From the NCBI GenBank assembly GCA_030549175.1, contig JAUKUA010000005.1, forward strand, positions 4,712,001 through 4,776,000: 64,000 nt of DNA, given 5' to 3'. Positions 55,453-64,000 of the stretch are shown in pieces (within the stretch, counting starts at the first letter, position 1; each line of letters begins with the position of its first letter). The position numbers and the translations under genes were made by a program. Origin of the DNA: Lasiosphaeris hirsuta (taxonomy: Eukaryota; Ascomycota; Sordariomycetes; Sordariales; Lasiosphaeriaceae). Below the pieces are notes generated by a model. The model did not search any database, was not told the origin of the DNA, and saw only the letters and a list, made by a program, of their open reading frames with translations.

Positions 55453-55466
55453 GCAGTGATCACAGC
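55453..55466. promoter_or_regulatory. Palindrome-like site GCAGTGATCACAGC, site 4
   Basis: It differs by one base from the 14-bp palindrome found three times upstream and sits between the zinc-finger-like gene and the next plus-strand gene. Confidence 0.35.
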
Positions 55467-55622
55467 TGGGGCAAGGGTGACTGTTTCCAAAAGCTACCTA
55501 GGGTCTCGATGCCTAACCCAAAGACTTCAGCTGAACCACAAACTACCAACGTCGATCGTCACTCCCAAGCCTAACGAACATACATACAAAACAGCTAGCC
55601 GGAAACAGCAAGCATCGCCAAA

Positions 55623-56278
55623 ATGCCAGAAGCACTCTGGATAACCTGTTAAGACGTGCTTTCGGCGTTCTTTAACGCCACTAACCTCCACGCCGCCCTT
55701 CTCATTCAGTTCATCAGCCTCCTGATTACTATGCGCGTACATGACAGCGAAATACCATTCAACTACTGGTACGGCATATGGTTCAGCTGCTTCCCCACTG
55801 GAAATTTATGGCACTCGAAATCGATGTCAAGCTTTGGCGCGCGACCGCCGCTGCCCTGGTTATGGCGCGAATGTGTGTCACGTCCGATTACCAAATGCCA
55901 ACCCTCGCCTTCTGGATCGTCTACCTGTTCTACGCTACCTTGTGCGAGCGGTGCGCTTTCGTCAACAAGTCGAAACTCATCATGAGGTCACAATGGCACT
56001 TTGTGCGGATGGCTGAATGGCACGACTTCTGGACGAGAAAGGAATTCATCGCAAAGTTCGAACCCACCATGAAAGCGGACGGAACTGCCGCCAGCGAGAC
56101 ACAAGCCCCCTCACAAAGTGATTGCCGGCTTCGTCTGTTGCAGCCCAGAACAGTCCAAGCAGACCAACGGCTCCACCAGCTGTTACCACCTGCAGCCAAT
56201 CACTCCTATTTATCCTGCACAATTTGCACTCGTCCAGGCGACAGAAATCCATCACGTTCCTTCAGTTCTTACACGTAG
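55623..56278 (+). CDS. Possible membrane protein, start unresolved or interrupted
   Basis: Two protein-like frames join across a phase-0, 50-bp intron (55737-55786, donor GTACAT, acceptor TTCAG). Before the intron come FFNATNLHAALLIQFISLLI; after it, LPHWKFMALEIDVKLWRA, then a membrane-like helix (TLAFWIVYLFYATLCERC), then FVRMAEWHDFWTRKEF and a polar tail. The ATG in frame at 55623 is followed by TAA nine codons later, so either the start lies in an unseen upstream exon or a nonsense change has occurred. The family is not recognised, and the 3' end may contain a further intron. Confidence 0.4.
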
Positions 56279-57975
56279 AGCAGCATAAACTCCTTCGTAC
56301 ACTTTACTCTGATCCTACGAATCCTCTTCTACTTTACTCTACTCTATCCTAGTCTACTCTTCCTTCCCGACATCCCTCGGCGCAAGCCCAGCCCCGGGGA
56401 AGCCAAAAGGTCCGCTGAATTTATCTCATCGGCCCATATTGATCGTAAACATGTTGTCCAATAGACATACACAGCATCTGGATACTGGCAGACGATCTTC
56501 TCTGCATTCTTTCGATGTCCATGGGGTATACTGAATACAGAGGGGTTCTCTAGGGAGATTGTTTAGTAAGAATCTCCCTGGCGAAACCCGTAGATCATAG
56601 CTAACACTAACCCAGACATCATCTCGAAGCCCTCTACCCCCCGGCACCTGAAAGCGCGAAGTCGGCACACACTGACATGTGCACGATCCTCCTCTCCTCT
56701 TCACACGCGCACAAGATCTTCCCCTGCATATACACAACCAAAGGTCTCAAGCCCAGCGACCAGTGCTTCTGCTTCCTCCCCACACAACATCATCCGCCGC
56801 GTCGCCTCTGTCTTACATCGATACCACACCTCTCACGCACCTGCGCCCCAAACACCAGTCTCGTGATCCTCTGCCACCTGTCGGACCCCATCCGCTCCGT
56901 AGAGGAATACAACCTTGACTTCTGGGCCTTCTTACACGGCCTACGCGTGCTGGAAGTGCCGCCACTAGCGTCACCCACGCAAGTATAATAGAGGCTACCA
57001 GAGAGTGGAAGATAGGCTTCGATTGATCGTATTCCGACCCCCCTACCCCCGTTCCTCATCATGCTATGCCCAGATTCGTCTCATACAACAAGGCTGTTGC
57101 GGCTCGACAATCCTCCCGGGCCACCAATGTCGCATTCACGTCATAATTACACAGACAGGAGGCATGCCTGGGGATTGTGGAATACATACACTAATACCGC
57201 GTCAACAGCACCTCTGTTCAGACCATGGCGAGCGGGATGTTTCAAATCAACGGGGCAGAAGTCCAGCAGGCGGTGGCTGCCCAGAATGACAAAACAGCGC
57301 TCAGCGCTGCTTCCCGCGCGGCAATGAGTCCTCAGGTCAATGTGACGTCCGAACGGGTGGCTGGCAGCGTCTGAAAATGTCTCTTGTGCTTCTTGGAGCT
57401 GGGTGCCTTTCTGGAAAGCATGTTTGTATTTGCACGGGTTGGTATCGATGAGGATGGTCCCGTCGTGGCTCGACCTGGCGAGAGAGGGGGTGTTGCCCTC
57501 GCCTTCTTTGTGGCTCCTTGATCGGCGCTCCCAGCATGGCCCACGTATTTTCAGCTATGTCAACTGCTGTTTCTGTCCTCTCAGATGTTTCCTGGGCGAA
57601 AGCGATGGCCCTTGGGAATGATTGGAGCTTTGCACTTTCTTGCTGGTGAATTTTCCTGATCTGCCGTTCAAGCTATCGGGGGGCGGGGTTGGGTTGGATA
57701 GTTAGGTAGGGGTACCACGTGGGACGGAAGATATCGATGGGGAGCGACTGCCAGATATTAAAGGCATTCGACGTGACCAATAAGGTGCCCACAAGCAGCA
57801 GCTTCCAGTTTATAAATACCAATCTTTTCCAGTTCACACCCCCAGTCTTCCTACTTCTAACCACACCACTCCAAACTGCCCTCTACAACGAGAAGCAACC
57901 GCAAAACCAATCTTCAACTTATCACTTACCACCACACCAATAACTCCTTACCAATCCTCCTTAAACACCGTCAAG
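56279..57975. other. No supported gene
   Basis: 1.7 kb with short frames only. One, ending near 56986, contains VEEYNLDFWAFLHGLRVLEV and might be a gene remnant. The part before 57976 is pyrimidine/AC-rich (57836-57960), as expected for a fungal promoter and leader. Confidence 0.4.
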
Positions 57976-58532
57976 ATGCAGCTGCTCGCTATCATCTCGA
58001 TCCCGACCCTCCTCTTAACCTTTGTAGGAGCGGCCTCACTCCCTGCCCACTCAGACACGTACCTCAGTTCCAAGTCGCTTGCTGGTAATTTAAAACCTCT
58101 AGCTCCAACCTGAGAAAAGCTTCCCGCTCCTTGGCAGAGAGCCTCCCACTCCCCTGCAGAGAGCCTCTCGCTCCCCCTGGGAGCTCCAACTCCCTGCAGA
58201 AGCCTAGCTCCTTCGCACAGCTCACCCTCTTTTGTATATATATATATATATCTATATTCGTGGGATCCATATTCGTCGCTCACGCGCCTTGCTCTCCCAC
58301 CTGGAGCATACTCAATTCAATCCACGATTCTTTTCCCATTGCCCCGCTCCAGAAGTGGCAGGCTAACATGTTTCGTGGTCCAGAGAACATAACTGTTATG
58401 GGCAATGATCCCTTCGTCCTCCAGAGCTGCGGCGGAATCGACGATTGCGAGAAGCTGTGCGGCGCGCTGAAATACAAGTGCTGGTGGTGCAACGGCGATG
58501 GGTGCAACTGCGGCAATGGCGTTTGCCCGTGA
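57976..58532 (+). CDS. Small secreted cysteine-rich protein (8 Cys)
   Basis: The start at 57976 gives a clear signal peptide (MQLLAIISIPTLLLTFVGA, cleavage after AA/S). The mature C-terminus, in a second exon, reads NMFRGPENITVMG and then eight cysteines within 37 residues (SCGG, DDCEKLC, KCWWC, GCNCG, VCP) before the stop at 58532. A phase-consistent model joins 57976-58058 to 58307-58532 (102 aa, donor GTACCT, 248-bp intron). The better-looking donor at 58085 (GTAATT) gives no phase match except with a 35-bp intron. The splice site is therefore provisional, though both ends look real. Size, signal peptide and cysteine density fit a secreted effector-like or surface peptide; no function can be assigned. 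Confidence 0.6.
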
Positions 58533-58765
58533 ATGGGAGGTCTTCGGGCACCGCAGCGTTCGTCAAGCTGGTGGTGACGACTGGCAGCTCTGTGGGCATC
58601 ATTTAGGAGGCCCTGGGCTTGGGGTTTGAGGCAGTATTTTGCGCAACCAAAGGAGATTATTTCGCGGCTGGGCAAGAGATTTATGATCTAGTATTCTAGT
58701 TATATGGCCTGATCCAATCTCGAAATTTGACATTGCCTTCCCAATCCGGAATCTCCTTCAGTGAA
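58533..58765. other. Short convergent intergenic gap
   Basis: Holds the 3' flank of the secreted protein gene; nothing else seen. Confidence 0.4.
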
Positions 58766-60265
58766 TCAGTGGCATGTTTGCATTAGGACGCCAGGTCTGG
58801 CAAATTTCTGCTTCTCCAAGAGGCCCACGGGGCCACCGCACGGTACCCAGGAACCTGCATCGTTTTGACCTGGGTGAACGCACTTTTCAGGAGGTTGCTC
58901 ACATAATCGCCCCAACCAAACCGCGACGCGCAAAAAGGCCATGGAGGATGGATCAACGGTGAATTTGACGCCCGTGCGGGGGTCGGTCTGCACGGGAGAC
59001 TCAACCGCGGTCGGGGGGTTCCGTCCTCCCGAGGACCCAACACAACGAGTCACGGTATTCTCCCAGGTATTCCGAGGGGTTGTTGCATATATTTCCGAAC
59101 TGTGGGCCTGGTTTCTGTGGCGGTCGAGGTGGTAGAACCGTTGGTCACGGACAAGGCGCGCGTGGTTTTGCAAGGGGTCAAAACGGCCCATTCTGCCGAC
59201 TTCGGTTTGGCGTCCTGGAAGTCGTAGCTGTCCCAGGGGGGGGGGGGGGGCGGAGAACTGAACAAACCATAGAGCGGTGAGTGGCTCGCGGACTTGTATC
59301 CTCGGCGCGATGTGAGGGGCCGTGGGGTTGTTGAGGTTAAAGTCTGTGAGGTTGTCAAGCCTGACGGTGTCTATGTTGGAAATCGGGAAGTAAATCTTAA
59401 AACTGACTAGTTCTGTGCTCATATTGGTCCTTTGAAGCTTGATGGAAAGAGCTCCATCAGCAGAATATGATCTCAGCAGCAGCCTGTAAGTCATCTCGTC
59501 GTAAAAGATGTCATGCCCGATCGGCGAGAAATTGAGCGTGCATAAGAAATCCTCGGTATCTCCGATTGCCTCAGTCCGGTTCCAGGCTTTGTATGTGGCC
59601 TCAAATCTTGCCTGGCCAAACCCGGCGCCGCACCCATCCAGGGGCAGCAGAGCGGCCACATCTTTCACGATGCCGCTATCAACACAAAACTCGAGTGTTT
59701 CGAAGCTTCCAAATTGGCAATCTCCCGAGGGACAGTGTGTGCGATGGTCGTACAGCCCAATGTCGTTCCAGGGAGCACCATTTAACGCGGCCATATATTC
59801 CGAGTCCGTTTCGGTGCTCGTAAACTCCGAGTAAGGATCCGGAAAGAGTGAGGGCCTGGCTAGCCGCTGGGTCCAGACCTGGTCTGACTCAACAAAACTT
59901 TCTCGGCGGTTCCCACGACCTGCTGGACAAAAGGGTCAATAGCCAGGGCCAGTGTCGTAACTATTGCGCCGATAGATGCGGTTGATACAATAGCGTGGCG
60001 TCCGAGTAGGGGTTTTGCTGCGCCGAGAGGGCCTTTGATCGCCTCATCAGAGGTCTCAAGATGCTGAAGTCTGCGAGGACTTGGGTTTCCCAATGACGGA
60101 TGAGACGGAGAATATAAGGCTAGACTTTGAGACGGTGTACAAAGTGGGGATGATGGCGTTGGGGGAGATGTCGCCGAGGACGGCAGAGAACTTGTGGCCG
60201 CTGTAGACTCCGCGTATGACAGCAATGGCGATGATAGAGGACAGCGAAAGTCTCATGGAGGACAC
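58766..60265 (-). pseudogene. DUF3176-type membrane protein, several frameshifts
   Basis: Four or more pieces in different minus-strand frames follow the order of a fungal DUF3176 protein. An N-terminal helix region with LYTVSKSSLIFSVSSVIG (before 60056) comes first. Next is LETSDEAIKGPLGAAKPLLG, followed by the helix IVTTLALAIDPFVQQVVG (60056-59900). A long lumenal part holds CPSGDCQFGSFETLEFC, CTLNFSPIGHD and FKIYFPISNIDTVRLDNLTD (59830-59300), and then a C-terminal piece with KFTVDPSSMAFLRV near 58950. The frame shifts lie near 60050, near 59915, at the G15 tract (59236-59250), and near 59050. The family is common in Pezizomycotina, with unknown function. The homopolymer shift could be an assembly error; the others are harder to dismiss. 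Confidence 0.65.
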
Positions 60266-61719
60266 GTCCCCATATCCATCCGTTATCTAGTAGATCTATA
60301 TGCCGACGGAATGGCGCCCAGCATTTTCGAGATTGATGCCGAAACGATCTCCAACCACCAATTCGTTGAGGTGCAAGCCCTGGGTTTCGGCACACGCCCT
60401 AGGGGCCGAGCAGAGGGCTTGAAAAGGTCTGCTGGTTCTGTAGGACGGGTAAAAGTGGCACTTCCGAATCAGATCCAGCCTCAAGCTGTCGCGAAGCCCC
60501 ATGGGGCGGGGGTGGGTGAGGGAGCTTCTTATTGGAGTTGGCGATAGGCCAGGGACAGCCTCCATGTCATTGCTCTGAGTGAAAAACTCCATAATGGAAC
60601 TTCAGGGACACAGGGGCGGAATTCGAGTTTGGTACGGAGTGAAGAAAACAGGGTGTGAGATATTTAAATACGTATGTGTGCCGTGGCACACATCTGAGTC
60701 AAACCATTCAAGCCCCTTCGCACCTCGCACTGCGTCCTATCATCGCACACATACAGTGGCACAGAACCCGAGTACGACCAATCCAGCTCGCCGATGCTTC
60801 AAGAAAACTCAATCAGCTCCGAGCGAGCCAGGCAATAATTATGCCTGCAGCGGGGAAGAAAAGGCCAAAGTTCTTGTACATTTATTGTTCATTGTGTAGT
60901 TCGTTTTCGTTTTGCCCCCACTCCGCCGTTTTAACATGTCCACCACATTTCATCCAGCTTGACATAATTTCTCTCAGCCTTTGCCACTCCTCGACGAAAG
61001 TATCCTCACGTCTGGACCGCGGTGGTGGGCCACGATGATGCCACTGAGGTGTTGCCGTTTCTAATTTTTAGCTTGTTGGGCAAGAGCGAAGGCCGAATGG
61101 CAGGAAGTTGGCTTGCTGTCAAATTGGGAGGGAGAAAACAGCCCATGGCGGGGGCATCGTGTGGAGTTCGTGGGAAGGTGTGCGCGGGCGGCTGTGCTGC
61201 GTGACCAGCTCCACTGCCTGAGAGAAGGCGCGTCCACCGTGTGTGTAACGCGGGGAGGCATCATATAGCTCATCTACCTATGCACTGTCTTGCAGGGAAA
61301 CCCTTGTGGGAGAAGGGAAGTTGCGACCAAGGTACCTAGGCACCTAGCTGGTGTCTCGGTGCAAAGGAACGTCAGAAAAAGTTCCAGTTTGCAAAAAAAT
61401 AAAATAAAAATAAAAAAATAAAAAAATAAGCAGCCAAGCCAGGGCCCAAGTTGCTGACGTCGGCTCAATTTATTCAGAAACGGCATGAGTGTGTGGCCCT
61501 ATCTCGCAAGGCATGTCAGCTTTAAGATTCACCGCAGAGCAAACGTTGGAAGAGGGAACGTCATACAGCCTGCAAACTCCTGCTCCGCTATGTCACTCCG
61601 CCTTTAATTCGTCCCACCCATTCCGCGACAAGAAACAAGTCAAGCCCGAAAGAGAAGCGCCAAAAGCCGCAGAGGAAACTTCCAAACAGCAACTGACGCG
61701 CCGAAAGAAGTATCTCCCA
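60266..61719. other. No gene seen
   Basis: 1.45 kb of unassigned sequence with an A/T-rich AAATAAAA-type run (61394-61428). Frames have no recognisable domain. Confidence 0.45.
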
Positions 61720-62316
61720 TCAAGGATACCGCCTCATCCCGCCAATCTGCGGATGCCGCGTCTGGCGATACGGCGCATGGCGCTGGGGCGGGATCCTAGG
61801 CGGGGCAGGGACCAAGACGGGGCCCTGGCGGACCTGGGGCTGGGGGCGCTGCACGCCGGCCCAGGCGTCGCGGCCCTGGCGGTCGACTACAACCTCGGTG
61901 ACGTCGTCGCTAGACGAGTCGTCGTAGCCGTACCCGTGCCAGTGGTGGTGCATGTGGCGGCGCGGCGCGGCCGGGCGGCGTCGCAGGCAGCACCAGCAGA
62001 GCGGCAGCAGGATGACGACGAAGCCGATGACGGACCCGAGGATGGCGCCCAGCTGCTCGTTGGTGAGGGTCGACGTGGTCGACGTGGCCGGGGGCGGGGG
62101 TGCCGCGGCCGCCGGCGGGGGTGCGGGGTCCGCGGTGGTGATGGCGTCCGGCACCCCCGACCCGCCGCCCAGCGTGACCACGGCGGTGATGGTGGTCGAC
62201 GCCCGCGTCAGGATCTGCGTCACGACGCGGGCTTGCGTCACTTGCCGGATGTCGAGGAGCGCCATGGGGCTCACTGTGACGGGTTTTTCGGATGGGGTCT
62301 GAGCGGGTTGAGACAA
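61720..62316 (-). CDS. Single-pass membrane protein, Thr/Ala-Pro-rich ectodomain
   Basis: An uninterrupted 198-aa frame from the ATG at 62316. It has no N-terminal signal peptide but a clear transmembrane helix (LGAILGSVIGFVVILLPLCW) near residues 91-110, directly followed by CC and a basic stop-transfer (RRRP). The N-terminal half has Thr/Val-rich runs and an Ala/Pro-rich linker (APPPAAAAPPPP). The C-terminal half is cytosolic, with a His/Tyr/Gly patch (HMHHHWHGYGYDD), an acidic serine stretch and a basic/Pro-rich end. Such short type III-like proteins are frequent in filamentous fungi. No family name is certain. The plus-strand frame over the same DNA is an antisense shadow. Confidence 0.7.
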   Translation of the reverse strand: MSQPAQTPSEKPVTVSPMALLDIRQVTQARVVTQILTRASTTITAVVTLGGGSGVPDAITTADPAPPPAAAAPPPPATSTTSTLTNEQLGAILGSVIGFVVILLPLCWCCLRRRPAAPRRHMHHHWHGYGYDDSSSDDVTEVVVDRQGRDAWAGVQRPQPQVRQGPVLVPAPPRIPPQRHAPYRQTRHPQIGGMRRYP

Positions 62317-64000
62317 GGGGGTGTACGATATGCAATGGCTAACCCGGCGGGTTGGGAAGTGGTCGCTTGGGTGGCTGGGATGGATGGGCAGGGAGGCTTC
62401 GTTCCGCCGGGCGTGTGCTTTATCAGTTCGAGCACTTTGACTAGAGAGCCTTACGGACCAAGAACCCCTCCTCGAATCCCCATCATGCTGTCACCGCCAA
62501 GTGGTGGCCGCATGGAGTCCGCCTGCGGTGGCCCTCTCCCTCCTGTCCCTCTTCCACCGTCGCTGGTGAGACATATAGCTCAATCCTTCGAGCACGCTAT
62601 TCGACGGAAACGGGCGCGGCGCAGCACCCCTTACCCACGTCTCGACATCAGGCTGCAACAGGTTCCAACAGGCTGCCTTATGGGGGAGGGGGGGGGGGGG
62701 GAGCTCTGGACGGCTCGAGAGTGGAAGGGGGGCTGAAAGCCGCTCGGTAGTGGCATGTGGGATGATGGCCCGGACGGGATCAGGGAGGGACGGGGGGGAG
62801 GGGAAATGCCATGGGACGGTGGTGAGTGTGGCCTGCTTACTACCCCCAAAACTCAATTGCCATTTGCTATTTGCCCCCTCTCCCGCCTCCATCTCCCCCC
62901 ATCATTGGACTTATCATGTTATTCTTGCGGCATCTGCCGACAACATCAAGCCAGCCTTTGGGGTAAGGCAGAGAGACCCCTCACTTTCTCTACGCCGTTC
63001 AGCTCGGCTGCCTGCCCTTTTTTGCGTCATGCAGACGTGTGACCAAGGCTCCGCGGGCTTCTGGGTTGAGCGGATTACTGCGTAGCATGCGTGCTGTGCA
63101 GGAGGTGGATGATGGAGCGCTGGATCGCGGTCCCATTTGTCCATTCCTGTCGGTTCTATCGCTTCGACCCTCGCCACGGGCAGTCCTCCATGGCCTGCAG
63201 CCCGCTATCAGCCAATCGAGGCGCAACGGCAACGCCTTTGCTGTAGGGTGCTCGAGTTGTGGCCAATCGATCCCGGTCTAGTGCTGCATCACCCGCATCC
63301 AACGCCAAGCTCTCTCGTGTTAGCTTGCTGCCGAAATTCTTGCCAGAGGTCCTAGAGGCCACCGCATGCGGGCTCGTTGTTGGTCCTGATAGTCATGCCA
63401 GAGCTCCGGGCTGTGTGTGCTACTACTTGATGCATTTCTCTGAGAGATTGCCCACCGAAACTTGCATTGATCAATGCCACGAGTCGACAGGCAAATGTCT
63501 GAATAGATGTCGCCCGACTCACTGACCGTCCTTACAGTAAAGTTGAAACCGACCCGCTATTAGGTAGTGTATTGAACATACAATCTCCATTTTTAAAAGA
63601 GCTGCCTTGATGAGTGCAACATGATAATATTCCAAGAGGCAGCCCGGGATTAGCACCCGCGTACTAGGTCACATCCTTCTAGTTTCGAGCTCGTTTGTTA
63701 TCATCTCAATTACTATAGATTACTCATATGGTACAATATTTTGAGACGTTCCTTTTTCCCTCTCATACTTGCGGGTATCTTACACAGACCGCCATGACTT
63801 TCTCGGAACCTGTCCTCTACAACCTTGTGCCAACATCCGGTGGTGCCGTTCTCTTATGCGCCCGCCCTACCCGATCTCGCCCCGAATCAGAAACGGTGTG
63901 ACATTTTGCCCTCGGAATGCGTGGCGTGGAACACTACAATGTCAAGCGATTGGGAAATTTTGTGTTCGCCTGTGTGTTCTCCAGCGTATTCCGGTGCGCG
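62317..64000. other. No supported gene to the right edge
   Basis: It contains a G14 run (62688-62701). A plus-strand frame ending at 63525 has a cysteine-containing tail (CVCYYLMHF, CIDQCHES) but no ATG and no family. From about 63540 the sequence becomes AT-richer. Confidence 0.4.

Noticed and set aside
58085..58119. 35-bp intron in the secreted Cys-rich gene
   Set aside because: Too short for fungal splicing and would add a long unnatural segment to the protein.
61489..62736. 415-codon plus-strand open frame
   Set aside because: It is antisense to the 198-aa membrane protein, has Arg/Gly/Ala-rich GC-driven composition and no domain.

Overview
The window is nuclear DNA of a filamentous ascomycete (Pezizomycotina, most likely Sordariomycetes-like). 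Evidence: 50-110 bp introns with GTRNGT-type donors and C-T-N-A branch sites, a HET-domain incompatibility-type gene, a highly reducing polyketide synthase, ATG17 and RIO1 of filamentous-fungal type, CorA-like and DUF3176-type membrane proteins, and decayed transposons whose stop codons (TGG to TAG/TGA, CAG to TAG) look like repeat-induced point mutation (RIP). There is no CRISPR, rRNA or convincing tRNA.

Layout. 1-4.7 kb: RIP-decayed hAT transposase (minus strand, running off the left edge), a LINE reverse-transcriptase fragment, then copy A of a small three-exon gene. 5.9-10.3 kb: conserved housekeeping pair, RIO1 kinase (minus) and ATG17 (plus), sharing a divergent promoter. 11.5-17.5 kb: accessory block with a damaged CorA-like membrane protein, a TA-flanked MITE, an intact HET protein with ten 27-residue ankyrin-like repeats, and copy B of the small three-exon gene. 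18.0-20.5 kb: a second MITE and a four-exon DHA1-type MFS transporter. 20.5-25.0 kb: gene-free, low-complexity DNA. 25.0-33.4 kb: an intact eleven-exon HR-PKS (KS-AT-DH-MT-ER-KR-ACP, 2565 aa).

33.4-42 kb: a stalked membrane/wall protein with a Cys-rich head, surrounded by remnants: an ORF closed by one stop, a SNF5-like C-terminal fragment, a C2H2-like protein with a frame-shifted core, and a truncated divergent partner, plus a small two-exon zinc-ribbon-like gene. 42-50 kb: a 1218-aa Cys-rich copper-type P1B ATPase (minus) divergent from an NRAMP metal transporter (plus) that carries one clear and one probable frameshift, with a third MITE between them. 50-52.3 kb: AT-rich decayed DNA holding a HET-domain remnant. 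52.3-56.3 kb: a two-exon membrane protein, a zinc-finger-like protein and a third, possibly damaged, membrane protein, with several copies of the palindrome GCTGTGATCACAGC around them. 57.9-64 kb: a small secreted 8-cysteine protein, a DUF3176 pseudogene with several frameshifts (one at a G15 tract), a single-pass membrane protein, and gene-free DNA to the right edge.

How it fits together: conserved genes alternate with lineage-specific, fast-decaying material. The MFS transporter could export the PKS product, but no other tailoring genes are visible, so the PKS looks orphan. The Cu-ATPase and NRAMP gene form a metal-homeostasis pair in which the importer appears damaged. The best candidates for something undescribed are the duplicated 75-79 aa three-exon gene family, the 27-residue ankyrin-like solenoid on the HET protein, and the MITE family placed 0.27-0.54 kb upstream of three genes.
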